Below are positions 19,199-27,992 of a stretch of DNA of 39,235 nucleotides, one piece after another (position 1 is the first letter of the stretch; the number at the start of each line of letters is the position of its first letter). The notes beneath the pieces are model-generated. The model saw nothing but the letters and a program-made list of their open reading frames with translations, was not told where the DNA came from and did not search any database. Source of the stretch: a virus. The stretch is from the IMG/VR virus record IMGVR_UViG_3300038701_000590, positions 1 to 39,235 of that record; one strand, written 5' to 3'. The position numbers and the translations under genes were made by a program.

Positions 19199-21268
19199 GT
19201 GGCGCGATTGACCAAAGAGCAGAGACTGGCGAACGTCCATCAGGAAGCCCTGGAGGAGTTCGACAACATCCAGTCCGCGATGCACGACGAGCGTCTGCAG
19301 TGCCTGCAAGATCGCCGCTTTTACTCGATCTCTGGTGCCCAGTGGGAAGGCGCTCTTGGTGACCAGTTCGAGAACAAGCCCAAGTTCGAGGTCAACAAGG
19401 TCCACCTTTCGGTGATGCGGATCATCAACGAATACCGCAACAACCGGATCACGGTTGATTTCATCAGCAAGGAAGGCGACGAGGATGATCGCCTAGCCGA
19501 TGCTTGCGACGGCCTCTATCGCGCCGACGAAGAGGACAGCGTGGCAGACGAGGCCTACGACAACGCCTTCGAGGAAGCGGTGGGCGGTGGCTTTGGTGCC
19601 TGGCGCCTACGGAACGAATACGAGGACGAATACGACGACGAGGACGACCGCCAGCGGATCAGGATCGAGCCGATCTACGACGCTGACAGTTCGGTGTTCT
19701 TTGATCTGAACGCCAAGCGCCAGGACAAGAGCGACGCGCGTTCGTGCTACGTCCTGACCGCGATGACGCGCGAGACCTACAAGCAGCAGTTCAACGACGA
19801 TCCGACCACCTGGCCGAAGGACATCAGCGACACCGAGTTCGACTGGTCGACGCCGGACATGGTCTACATCGCCGAGGTCTACAAGGTCGAGGAGCGCAAC
19901 GAGACGATCCGCATCTTCCAGACCATCGACGGCGAGGAGGAGCGCTACAGCGAGGCGGACTTTGAGAACGACGAGGCGCTTGAAGAAACGCTCGCGGCTG
20001 TCGGCACGATCGAGGTGCGCCAGAAGCGGGTGAAGCGCCGCAAGGTCCACAAATACCTGATGAGCGGCGGCGGCGTCCTTGAGGATTATGGCTACATCGC
20101 CGGGACCGAGATCCCCATCGTGCCGGTCTATGGCAAGCGCTGGTTCGTGGACAACGTCGAGCGGTGCATGGGGCATGTGCGCCTGGCCAAGGACGCCCAG
20201 CGCCTCAAGAACATGCAGCTTTCCAAGCTGGGCGAAATCAGCGCATTGACGCCGATTGAGAAGCCGATCTTCATGCCCGAGCAGGTTGCTGGCCACGAAA
20301 TGATGTGGGCCGAGGACAACCTGAAGAACTATCCCTACTTGCTGGTCAACCCAGTGCAGGACGCCAACGGCAACGAACTAGCGTCCGGCGCGATTGGCTA
20401 CACCAAGCCGCCGCAAATTCCGCAGGCGATGGCTGCGCTCTTGCAGATTACCGAGCAGGACATGCAGGACATTCTGGGCAAGCAGGAAGCCGGTGAAGAA
20501 ATCGCGCCCAACATCAGCGGCAAGGCAATAGAACTGATCCAGTCGCGCCTGGACATGCAGTCGTTCATTTACATGAGCAACATGTCCAAGGCTGTGAAGC
20601 GCTCGGGCGAAATCTGGCTTTCAATGGCGCGGGACATTCTGGTTGAACCAGGCCGCAAGATGAAGGCCGTCGGCACGCAGGGCGAACTGTCCACGATTGA
20701 ACTGGGCCGCCCGGTGCTGAATGAAGAGACCGGCGAGATCGAATACGAGAACGATCTGTCGAACGCCAAGTTCGATGTGGCTGTTGACGTCGGGCCATCC
20801 TCGTCCTCGAAGCGCGCCGCAACGGTTCGCTCGCTGATGGGCATGATCCAACTGAGCCAAGACCCGGAAACCCGCATGGTTCTCACCGCGATGGCGATGA
20901 CGAACATGGAGGGCGAGGGCATTTCGGAGGTACGCGACTTCTTCCGCCAGAAGCTGGTGCAGATGGGCGTGATCAAGCCGACCGAGCAAGAGGCCGAGGA
21001 AATGATGGTCGCCATGCAGAACCAGCAGCCCGACCCGCAGTCGCTCTACCTGCAGGCAGAGGCGACCAAGGCCCAGGCGCAGGCGGTCAAGGCGCAGGCC
21101 GACACAGAATACACGATGGCACGGGCCGAAGAGACCCGCGCCAAGACGATTGAGACACTGGCCTCAGTCGAGAACGATCAGCGCGAGAGCGCGGTCAAGA
21201 CCGCGAAGAACCTGCAAGAGGTTGTGCAGGGCGCGCAAGGGATGCGGCAACCACCCAGCCGCACATAA
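19199..21268 (+). CDS. Portal protein, P22 type
   Basis: 689 residues from GTG 19199, set by GAGGCGAACCC. The N-terminal region (RRFYSISGAQWEG, FEVNKVHLSVMRIINEYRNN), the acidic central part and the C-terminal Ala/Gln/Lys coiled coil (KAQAQAVKAQADTEYTMARA) match P22-family portals, including the long barrel helix. The portal forms the dodecameric DNA gate at one capsid vertex, where the terminase docks and gp4/gp10-like factors later bind. Length is close to the P22 protein (about 725). Confidence 0.9.
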   Translation: MARLTKEQRLANVHQEALEEFDNIQSAMHDERLQCLQDRRFYSISGAQWEGALGDQFENKPKFEVNKVHLSVMRIINEYRNNRITVDFISKEGDEDDRLADACDGLYRADEEDSVADEAYDNAFEEAVGGGFGAWRLRNEYEDEYDDEDDRQRIRIEPIYDADSSVFFDLNAKRQDKSDARSCYVLTAMTRETYKQQFNDDPTTWPKDISDTEFDWSTPDMVYIAEVYKVEERNETIRIFQTIDGEEERYSEADFENDEALEETLAAVGTIEVRQKRVKRRKVHKYLMSGGGVLEDYGYIAGTEIPIVPVYGKRWFVDNVERCMGHVRLAKDAQRLKNMQLSKLGEISALTPIEKPIFMPEQVAGHEMMWAEDNLKNYPYLLVNPVQDANGNELASGAIGYTKPPQIPQAMAALLQITEQDMQDILGKQEAGEEIAPNISGKAIELIQSRLDMQSFIYMSNMSKAVKRSGEIWLSMARDILVEPGRKMKAVGTQGELSTIELGRPVLNEETGEIEYENDLSNAKFDVAVDVGPSSSSKRAATVRSLMGMIQLSQDPETRMVLTAMAMTNMEGEGISEVRDFFRQKLVQMGVIKPTEQEAEEMMVAMQNQQPDPQSLYLQAEATKAQAQAVKAQADTEYTMARAEETRAKTIETLASVENDQRESAVKTAKNLQEVVQGAQGMRQPPSRT

Positions 21269-21295
21269 CGTGGGTGAGAAAATCACGAGGGTCTG

Positions 21296-22186
21296 ATGAC
21301 AAACATGGCAGAGGAAATCGACGAAGAAACCATCGCGGACGCTTTCGAGGCAGAGGAGCCGGAAACTGAACTTGAGGACGAGGCCGAAGAGGTCTCCGAA
21401 GACGAGGACAGCGACACCGAGGCCGAAGCCGAAGATGCTGACGAGGACGATGGTTTTGTCGCCGTGACCATTGGGGGGGAAGCGCCGCCTCCCGAAGATG
21501 AGGAATCCGAGCGTGCGCCTGAATGGGTGCGCGATCTTCGCAAGCAGTATCGTGAGGAAAAGCGTCGTAACAAGGAACTGCAAGAGCAACTGGCCAGGAC
21601 ATCGGGCGCGACCAAGGTCGCAGAACTCGGTGAAAAGCCAACGCTTGAGAAAGCCGATTACGACACCGAGCGATATGAGACGGAACTCGCTGCGTGGTAT
21701 GAGCGGAAGCGCAAGCACGACGAGGTAGAAGCGACACGACGGGCCGAGGCAGACGCCGTGGAACGTGAGTGGAAGCAGAAGCTGGAAGGCTATCAGTCTG
21801 CGAAAGCAACGCTGAAAGTTCGTGATTACGATGAAGCGGAAGACGTCGTTCAAGACGCCTTCAATGTCACGCAACAGGGCATGATCCTGCAAGGGGCAGA
21901 AAACCCCGCTCTGCTGGTTTACGCGCTGGGCAAGAACTCAAAACGTGCGAAGGAACTCGCCTCGATTAAAGACCCGGTGAAGTTCGCTTTCGCAGTGGCC
22001 AGATTGGAGACGCAATTGAAAGTCACGAAGCGCAAAGCAACCTCGAAACCCGAACCGAAGGTGTCCGGCACAGGCCGCATCTCCGGGGCGGTTGACAGCA
22101 CCCTGGAACGTCTGAGAGCCGATGCTGAAAGGACTGGAGACTATTCAAAGGTTTTCCAGTATAAGAAGCAGAAGCGATCAGCATAA
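21296..22186 (+). CDS. Scaffolding protein
   Basis: 296 residues located between portal and coat, the P22 position for scaffold. The first 70 residues are extremely acidic; the middle is a charged coiled coil (RDLRKQYREEKRRNKELQ), and the end is a basic helical tail (YSKVFQYKKQKRSA), which fits the coat-binding end of P22 scaffold. It directs prohead assembly and leaves before DNA fills the head. GAGGGTCTG precedes the ATG. Confidence 0.85.
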   Translation: MTNMAEEIDEETIADAFEAEEPETELEDEAEEVSEDEDSDTEAEAEDADEDDGFVAVTIGGEAPPPEDEESERAPEWVRDLRKQYREEKRRNKELQEQLARTSGATKVAELGEKPTLEKADYDTERYETELAAWYERKRKHDEVEATRRAEADAVEREWKQKLEGYQSAKATLKVRDYDEAEDVVQDAFNVTQQGMILQGAENPALLVYALGKNSKRAKELASIKDPVKFAFAVARLETQLKVTKRKATSKPEPKVSGTGRISGAVDSTLERLRADAERTGDYSKVFQYKKQKRSA

Positions 22187-22204
22187 AGCAAATGGAGCAG
22201 CCCA

Positions 22205-23500
22205 ATGGCTAATGCTTTCTCGAAAGAAGAGCGCGTCGCGTTCGAAAACATCCTTGAGGGTTTCAACGACGCCCTCGTTATGTCGCGCAATGTCTCGGTC
22301 TACAATACCGATGGCTCGATGATGGAGCGTACCAACGACGTGATCTGGCGTCCGCAGCCCTACATCGCCACCTCGATCAACGGCGCACCCCGGACGGACA
22401 TCTCGTCCAACTTCATCGACTTCACGCAGCTTGCTGTTCCGGCGTCGCTCGGCTTCAACAAGACCGTGCCGTTCACTTTGGACGCCAAGGAACTGCGTGA
22501 CCAGCTTCAGGAAGGTCGCCTCGGCGATGCTGCCAAGCAGAAGCTGGCGTCGGACATCAACGTCGCAATCATGAACGTGGCTGCAAACCAGTCCACGGTT
22601 GTGGTGGCTCGCTCGACCGCTGCCGGTGGCTATGCCGACGTGGCCGAGTGCGACGCTGCGTTCAACGAACTCGGTGTCCAGATGTTCGACCGCTATCTCG
22701 CGCTGTCCTCGCGCAGCTACAACGGGATGGCCTCGGACCTCGCAGGCCGCGAGACGATGACAGGCAAGCCTACCACCGCTTACGAGCGTTCGTTCGTGGG
22801 CACCGTCGCTGGCTTCGAAACCTACAAGATGGACTATGCCAACCGCATTCTGGGCAACACGACCCCGAGCGGCGACATCACCATCAACGGTGCGGGCCAG
22901 TATTACACCCCGGCTGCGACTTCGACCGCAGGCACGGGTGAGACGGCGAACGTCGACAACCGCTACCAGTCGCTTGATGTGACCCTGGCGGCTGGCGCTG
23001 TTCTGAACGTTGGTGATGCTCTCAAGATCGATGGCGTGAACTCGGTTCACCACATCACCAAGGGCGACACCGGCCAGCAGAAGACCTTCCGCGTGATCTC
23101 GATCACGTCGGGCGGTGGCACGGCGGGCAACAACACCATCGTGATCTCGCCTCCGATTATCTCGAACGGCGGCGCGACCGATGCAGAAGCCCAATACCAG
23201 AACGTCACGGCCACCCCGGCCAACGGCGCGACGGTAGACGTGATCAACGTGGATGCGGCCGACATCAACGTGTTCTGGCAGAAAGACGCGCTTGAAATCC
23301 TGCCGGGCCGCTACGCAATGCCCGCCAACGCTGGCGCGGAAATCATGCGTGGCGCGACCGATCAGGGTCTCGAACTGGTCATGCAGAAGTTCTACGACAT
23401 CAACACCGCCGTCACGAAGTATCGCCTTGATACCTTCTTCGGCGTGGTGAACAAGCAGCCGGAAATGTCCGGCATCATGCTGTTCAACCAGGTGCCGTGA
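22205..23500 (+). CDS. Major coat protein, P22 gp5 type
   Basis: 431 residues, the length of P22 coat (430). HK97-fold parts are interrupted by an inserted Ig-like domain (about residues 220-345) marked by NVDNRYQSLDVTL and ADINVFWQKDAL, which align with the same blocks in P22 coat as I remember it (NVDNRF, TNVFW). The product forms the capsid shell with scaffold. Codon use is strongly biased to G/C third bases, as expected for the most abundant protein. A strong hairpin follows the stop. Confidence 0.9.
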   Translation: MANAFSKEERVAFENILEGFNDALVMSRNVSVYNTDGSMMERTNDVIWRPQPYIATSINGAPRTDISSNFIDFTQLAVPASLGFNKTVPFTLDAKELRDQLQEGRLGDAAKQKLASDINVAIMNVAANQSTVVVARSTAAGGYADVAECDAAFNELGVQMFDRYLALSSRSYNGMASDLAGRETMTGKPTTAYERSFVGTVAGFETYKMDYANRILGNTTPSGDITINGAGQYYTPAATSTAGTGETANVDNRYQSLDVTLAAGAVLNVGDALKIDGVNSVHHITKGDTGQQKTFRVISITSGGGTAGNNTIVISPPIISNGGATDAEAQYQNVTATPANGATVDVINVDAADINVFWQKDALEILPGRYAMPANAGAEIMRGATDQGLELVMQKFYDINTAVTKYRLDTFFGVVNKQPEMSGIMLFNQVP

Positions 23501-23506
23501 TCTTTC

Positions 23507-23532
23507 GGGGAGGCGGGGCAACTCGCCTCCCC
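23507..23532 (+). terminator. Perfect 9-bp hairpin after the coat gene
   Basis: GGGGAGGCG (23507-23515) pairs with CGCCTCCCC (23524-23532) over an eight-base loop. No T-run follows, so it is more likely an mRNA-stabilising hairpin or partial attenuator than a full terminator. Confidence 0.55.
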
Positions 23533-23557
23533 ATCACCTTGAACGAGGGACAGTTCT

Positions 23558-23764
23558 ATGACCACGATGCTTTATCAGTCTCCGGGACCGAAAACCCGGC
23601 CCGACGGCACCTACGGAGGCCTGATTTTTAATGACGGCGATGTTGAGGCAGCGCTCGCAGCCGGGTGGCACAAGACGCCGCGCGAAGCGATTGAAGCAGC
23701 CTCCAAGCCCGTCGAGGAAAAGCCCAAGCGCGGGCGCAAGCGCGCTCGGACGGACGAGGAATAA
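23558..23764 (+). CDS. Small virion-region protein, 68 residues
   Basis: MTTMLYQSPGPKTRPDGTYG, then GDVEAALAAGWHKTPREAIE and a basic tail (KPKRGRKRARTDEE). Short proteins of this type occur between coat and gp4-like genes in related phages and may be head-associated. GAGGGACAGTTCT precedes the start. Function not known. Confidence 0.6.
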   Translation: MTTMLYQSPGPKTRPDGTYGGLIFNDGDVEAALAAGWHKTPREAIEAASKPVEEKPKRGRKRARTDEE

Positions 23765-23766
23765 TC

Positions 23767-24252
23767 ATGGCCTACACGAAGCGCGACATCATCAACATGG
23801 CTTTCGAGGAAATCGGGCTGGCAGGTTACGTGTTTGATCTGCAGCCGCAGCAGCTTGAAGGCGCGCTTCGTCGGCTGGACGCCATGATGGCCACATGGAA
23901 CGGCAAGGGCATTCGCCTGGGCTATCCGCTGCCGTCCTCGCCGGGCGCAAGCGATCTGGATCAGGAGACGGGAGTTTCCGATGAGGCGCTTGAGGCGATG
24001 GCGCTGAACCTCGCTGTGCGGATCGCACCGGGCTACGGCAAGACGGTCTCGCCAGACACCAAGGCCACGGCCAAGAACGCCTACAACCAGATCATCGCGC
24101 AGGCGGCCAAGCCGGTCGAAATGCAGCTTGATAGCATGGCGATCCCGGCTGGCGCTGGCGGCAAGGGCTGGCGCGACCGCAAAGACCCGTTCCTTCCTCA
24201 CCCCATTGACCCGCTGACGGCTGGACCGGACAGCATCCTCGACTTGGAGTAA
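23767..24252 (+). CDS. Tail accessory factor / head completion protein, P22 gp4-like
   Basis: 161 residues, close to P22 gp4 (166). MAYTKRDIINMAFEEIGLAG, LEGALRRLDAMMATWNGKGI and ALNLAVRIAPGYGK follow the gp4 pattern, in which a helical domain ends in the conserved NLA-RIAP-YG block. gp4 binds the portal after packaging and starts tail assembly. GAGGAATAATC precedes the ATG. Confidence 0.85.
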   Translation: MAYTKRDIINMAFEEIGLAGYVFDLQPQQLEGALRRLDAMMATWNGKGIRLGYPLPSSPGASDLDQETGVSDEALEAMALNLAVRIAPGYGKTVSPDTKATAKNAYNQIIAQAAKPVEMQLDSMAIPAGAGGKGWRDRKDPFLPHPIDPLTAGPDSILDLE

Positions 24253-24256
24253 ACCG

Positions 24257-24700
24257 ATGACCAGCATCAACAAGCTATCCTCTCTCGACACGCTCTCAGG
24301 CGGCGATCTGCTGGCCGTGTGGGCCACAGGCAATGGCGACACCCGCAAGGCATCCCTGACCCTGCTCACAAGCTACCTGCAGGGCGTTCTGTCGCTCCCT
24401 GGCGCTCTCAGCACGCAGTATGCTGCGCCCAGCGCCACCGCCTTCACGGTGACCGTCTCTGCGGCTGACACATGGCTGATCCTGACGCCCACTGGTGCCT
24501 TCGCTGCTGGCACGATCGTTCTGCCTTCTGCGCCGACCGACAAGGCTGTGGTCAACGTCAACAGCACTCAGGCGATCACGTCGCTGACGGTTTCGGCAGG
24601 CGGCACAACGGTGACCGGCGCGCCGACGACACTGGCGCAGAATGGCTTTTTCACCATGCGCTACGACGCAGCAACCTCCGCTTGGTATCGGACCGCATAG
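24257..24700 (+). CDS. Beta-rich structural protein, 147 residues
   Basis: The N-terminus (SINKLSSLDTLSGGDLLAVW, then DTRKASLTLLTSYL) is a segment found at the start of many small phage tail-region proteins. The rest is Thr/Val/Ala-rich beta structure (TAFTVTVSAADTWLIL, GFFTMRYDAATSAW), like the outer domain of fibres or decoration proteins. Located between the gp4-like and gp10-like genes. GGAGTAAACCG sets the start. Confidence 0.6.
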   Translation: MTSINKLSSLDTLSGGDLLAVWATGNGDTRKASLTLLTSYLQGVLSLPGALSTQYAAPSATAFTVTVSAADTWLILTPTGAFAAGTIVLPSAPTDKAVVNVNSTQAITSLTVSAGGTTVTGAPTTLAQNGFFTMRYDAATSAWYRTA

Positions 24701-26101
24701 ATGATGATCCCGATCCTCAATGGCATCTTCACCGACAGCAGCCCGAACTTCCGCACAAGCTATCCGGTGAACTTGGTTCCAGTTCCGAAGGCGACTGGGA
24801 TTTCGGAGGGCTATCTGCGCCCTGCCGATGGGATCGTGAAAACTGGCGACGGCCCAGGTGCAAACCGTGGCGGCCTCAACTGGAACGGCGTGCTCTATCG
24901 CGTGATGGGCACCAAGCTGGTCACGGTGGCGCAGAACGGCACGGTCACGGTGATCGGCGACGTTGGCTCTGGTGGCCGCGTGACGATGACCTACAGCTTC
25001 GACTATCTGGCGGTGACGTCGGGTGGTCGGCTCTATCTCTACGACGGCACGACGCTGACGCAGGTCACCGATCCCGATCTTGGCGTTGCACTGTCGGTGG
25101 TGTGGGTCGATGGTTACTTCATGACCACCGATGGCGAGTTCCTTGTGATTACGGAACTGGCCAACCCGTTCGCGGTTGATCCGCTCAAGTATGGATCATC
25201 CGAGGCTGACCCTGATCCAGTCAAGGCGCTGCTCAAGCTGCGCAACGAGGTCTATGCCCTGAACCGGCACACGATCGAGGTGTTCGACAACACCGGACAG
25301 ACGGGCTTTCCGTTCCAGCGCATCTCGGGCGCGCAAATCCAGAAGGGCACGCTCGGCACGCATACCTGCTGCGTGTTCGATGAAACGATCGCCTTTATGG
25401 GCAGCGGCGTGAACGAAAGCGTTTCGGTCTACATCGGGGCCAACGGCACGGCGCAAAAGATCGCCACCCGCGAGATCGAGGAAATCCTTGCGACCTACAC
25501 CGAGGCGCAGCTTTCGACGGTGTTCATGCAGGAGCGGACCGAGGGCGCGCATCAGTTCCTCGAAATCCATTTGCCCGATCAGACCATCGTGTTCGACGCT
25601 GCGGCTTCGCAGGCTCTTGGCCAGCCGGTGTGGTTTATCCTGCGGTCCTCGCTGGTTGGTCTTGGCCGCTGGGAAGTGTGCGATGCGGTTTGGGCCTATG
25701 ACCGCTGGAACGTCTGCAAGCCTGGCGAGACCGATGTGGGCTATCTGGACAAGAGCGTGGCGACACACTGGGGGCAGATTGTCGGCTGGGAGTTCGGCAC
25801 GATGATCGCCCACAACGAAAGTCGCGGCGCGATATTCCACGAAATGGAACTGGTGGCTCTCACAGGCCGCGTGCAGCCCGGTGCTGACCCGACGGTGTGG
25901 ACGTCCTACTCGGTCGATGGCCTGACTTACAGCGTGGAGAAGCCCGCACGGGTGGGCACGCTGGGGCAGTATGACAAGCGCGTGGTATGGCTGCAGCAGG
26001 GCCACATGCGGAACTGGCGCGTGCAGAAGTTCCGGGGCACCAGCGACGCCCAGCTTGCGATGGCACGATTGGAGGCGCGGCTTGAGCCGCTGAACTTCTG
26101 A
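24701..26101 (+). CDS. Tail accessory / DNA stabilisation protein, P22 gp10-like
   Basis: 466 residues against 472 in P22 gp10. MMIPILNGIFTDSSPNFRTS, the NLVPVP and GLNWNGVLYRVMG blocks and GRWEVCDAVWAYDRWNV follow the repeated beta-propeller-like pattern of the gp10 family. gp10 hexamers extend the portal/gp4 tube and plug packaged DNA. It follows the gp4-like gene as expected. The stop overlaps the next ATG. Confidence 0.87.
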   Translation: MMIPILNGIFTDSSPNFRTSYPVNLVPVPKATGISEGYLRPADGIVKTGDGPGANRGGLNWNGVLYRVMGTKLVTVAQNGTVTVIGDVGSGGRVTMTYSFDYLAVTSGGRLYLYDGTTLTQVTDPDLGVALSVVWVDGYFMTTDGEFLVITELANPFAVDPLKYGSSEADPDPVKALLKLRNEVYALNRHTIEVFDNTGQTGFPFQRISGAQIQKGTLGTHTCCVFDETIAFMGSGVNESVSVYIGANGTAQKIATREIEEILATYTEAQLSTVFMQERTEGAHQFLEIHLPDQTIVFDAAASQALGQPVWFILRSSLVGLGRWEVCDAVWAYDRWNVCKPGETDVGYLDKSVATHWGQIVGWEFGTMIAHNESRGAIFHEMELVALTGRVQPGADPTVWTSYSVDGLTYSVEKPARVGTLGQYDKRVVWLQQGHMRNWRVQKFRGTSDAQLAMARLEARLEPLNF

Positions 26102-27276
26102 TGGCTGATCCAACACCGCTCAACCGAAACCAGATCGCCCGCTTCGTCGGAAATGACCCGGACTCAATCCGGGCGCTTGAGCGGCTGTTCGTGGTGGCTG
26201 GGCAACTGACGCCTGCGGACATTGCAACGCTGACGCAATTGATCCTCGACAACAGCTATGCGGTGGGCGCGGCGGACAACAAGGCAGAGGTGGCGCTGTC
26301 GAGCGCGACGACGGATTACATCGATCTGAACCGCTCCGCACCGCATGTCAGCCGCATCGCACGCTTGGCGTGGAATGATGCTGAGCAGACCGCCGACCTT
26401 GGCATGGACTATGGCGTGGTTCAGCAGATCGGCTTGGAGTATTACGCGCGGGTTGAGAATGCGACCGGCGTGACGATCCCCAATGGCTCGGTGGTGGGCT
26501 TTGCTGGTGTCAGCGGCAACAACGTGATCTCGGTCACGCCATATCTGGCGGATGGGTCGCAATCATCGCTCTACATTCTCGGCGTGCTGACGCATGATCT
26601 GCCCAACAGCGGCGAGGTTGGGTATTGCACCGTCTGGGGCCATGTGCGCGGCGTGGACACCAGCGCGTTTTTGGTCGGCGATATTCTCTATGCAAGCCCG
26701 ACAGTGGCGGGCGGCTTTACGGCGACCAAGCCGACCGCGCCTGATAACGTGATCCCGGTGGCTTCTGTGCTGGCTGTCGATGCGACCGACGGCGAAATAT
26801 TCGTGCGCCCAACCGTTGAGCAGCAGCAATTTTATGGCGAGTTCACCAAGACGACCGACCAGACACCGGCGGCGATCAACACGGCTTACGCACTGACATT
26901 CGACAACACCGAGATTGCAAACGGGGTGGCGATCGGGACGCCTGCTTCGCGCATCGTCGTGCCGGAGAGTGGTCTTTATCAATTCGATGTGACGATCCAA
27001 GTCACCAGCGGAAACACATCCGCAAAGAATGTCTGGTTGTGGTTTCGCAAGAATGGAACGGACGTGGCGAACAGCGCGCGCATCGTGACGATCAACATCA
27101 ACAATGGCTATGTTCCGGTTTCACTGGCTGAGTTTTTCTCGCTGGCTGCCTCGGATTACATCGAGATCATGTTTGCGGCAGACGACACCAACGTGACCAT
27201 CGACAATGTCGCATCAACCGCGTTTGCGCCTGCGGCTCCGGCCGTTGTTCTGGCGGTTTCGCAGGTTCAGCAATAG
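26101..27276 (+). CDS. Candidate tail needle with C-terminal jelly-roll tip
   Basis: 391 residues in the slot of P22 gene 26, directly after gp10. The start (LNRNQIARFVGNDPDSIRAL) is common to podophage proteins in this place. The last 140 residues (GLYQFDVTIQVTSGN, NVWLWFRKNGTDVANS, DYIEIMFAADDTNV) have the strand order of C1q/TNF-like jelly rolls; the related phage Sf6 needle ends in a TNF-like knob. By place and tip I infer a needle or needle-like plug; the central part is not an obvious coiled coil, so a decoration protein remains possible. Confidence 0.55.
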   Translation: MADPTPLNRNQIARFVGNDPDSIRALERLFVVAGQLTPADIATLTQLILDNSYAVGAADNKAEVALSSATTDYIDLNRSAPHVSRIARLAWNDAEQTADLGMDYGVVQQIGLEYYARVENATGVTIPNGSVVGFAGVSGNNVISVTPYLADGSQSSLYILGVLTHDLPNSGEVGYCTVWGHVRGVDTSAFLVGDILYASPTVAGGFTATKPTAPDNVIPVASVLAVDATDGEIFVRPTVEQQQFYGEFTKTTDQTPAAINTAYALTFDNTEIANGVAIGTPASRIVVPESGLYQFDVTIQVTSGNTSAKNVWLWFRKNGTDVANSARIVTININNGYVPVSLAEFFSLAASDYIEIMFAADDTNVTIDNVASTAFAPAAPAVVLAVSQVQQ

Positions 27277-27285
27277 GAGACGAGA

Positions 27286-27621
27286 ATGGCAGTCACACCC
27301 AAGGTTCTGATCCCGCCAAAGCAGGCCGAGGCTGCGCAGACGACGCAATACACCGCCGATGCGGTCAAGGCGATCATCGACAAGTTCACGGTCACCAACA
27401 CCAGCGCGAACAACGTGACGATCTCGGTGAACCTGGTCAACTTCGGCGGCTCGGCTGGTGCATCCAACCTTGTGATCGACGCACGCACCATCGCGCCTGA
27501 TGAGACCTACACTTGCCCGGAACTGATCGGCCAAGTGCTTGAGGCTGGGCAATTCATCTCGACGCTGGCCTCGGCCGCCACGTCGCTCACGATCCGCTGC
27601 TCTGGAAGGGAGGTCACCTGA
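27286..27621 (+). CDS. Small beta-structured virion protein, 111 residues
   Basis: MAVTPKVLIPPKQAEAAQTT, then IDKFTVTNTSANNVTISVNL and ATSLTIRCSGREVT. This is a single beta-sandwich-like domain in which T/N/V strands alternate. Similar proteins occur near phage tail genes. AGGAGACGAGA precedes the start. Its stop overlaps the next ATG. Likely structural; precise role unknown. Confidence 0.6.
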   Translation: MAVTPKVLIPPKQAEAAQTTQYTADAVKAIIDKFTVTNTSANNVTISVNLVNFGGSAGASNLVIDARTIAPDETYTCPELIGQVLEAGQFISTLASAATSLTIRCSGREVT

Positions 27622-27992
27622 TGGACTACGAAGACATCGAAGTGTTCAGCGTCGGCATGAAGGTGCCCAGCGCCAAGGACAACAAGAAGAACAAGCAGAT
27701 CGCCATTGATAGCTGGCAGTTTGGGCCTGAGAACCCGTCGCTTGATCCGAAGGCGAACAAAGCGTTCTGGGCTGATCTTGGCAAGGCGTGGGGCATGGGC
27801 GAGAAGGACGCGCGCCGCCGCATGTGCCTCAACTGCGAATACTTCTGCACCAGCCCGATGATGCAGGCCATGATGGAGGCGATCCCGGTCACCAATTACG
27901 ACAGCGCCGGTGGCGGTCGCGGCTACTGCAAGAAGTTCGACTTCGTCTGCTCCGCGCTTCGTGCCTGCCAAGCATGGGAGGAAGATGACTGA
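27621..27992 (+). CDS. Cys-rich conserved phage protein, 123 residues
   Basis: The C-terminal half holds six cysteines in MCLNCEYFCTSP, GYCKKFDFVCSALRACQAWE, a pattern able to hold zinc or form an Fe-S site. The N-terminal half (DIEVFSVGMKVPSAKDNK) is short and charged. Proteins of this pattern lie among virion genes in other podophages, but the function is unknown. Coupled at both ends by one- to four-base overlaps. Confidence 0.6.
   Translation: MDYEDIEVFSVGMKVPSAKDNKKNKQIAIDSWQFGPENPSLDPKANKAFWADLGKAWGMGEKDARRRMCLNCEYFCTSPMMQAMMEAIPVTNYDSAGGGRGYCKKFDFVCSALRACQAWEEDD

Noticed and set aside
18361-19215. Leftward open frame of 284 codons opposite the terminase
   Set aside because: Antisense shadow of the large terminase gene, which has all its catalytic motifs; no ribosome-binding site or operon context on this strand.
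22178-23521. Long leftward open frame (447 codons) opposite the coat gene
   Set aside because: It mirrors the coat gene almost exactly. In G+C-rich DNA with biased codons the opposite strand often stays open. The translated sequence is His/Arg/Val-rich and has no family resemblance.
25196-26116. Leftward open frame of 306 codons opposite the gp10-like gene
   Set aside because: Antisense shadow with skewed composition; the gp10-like product explains the sequence.
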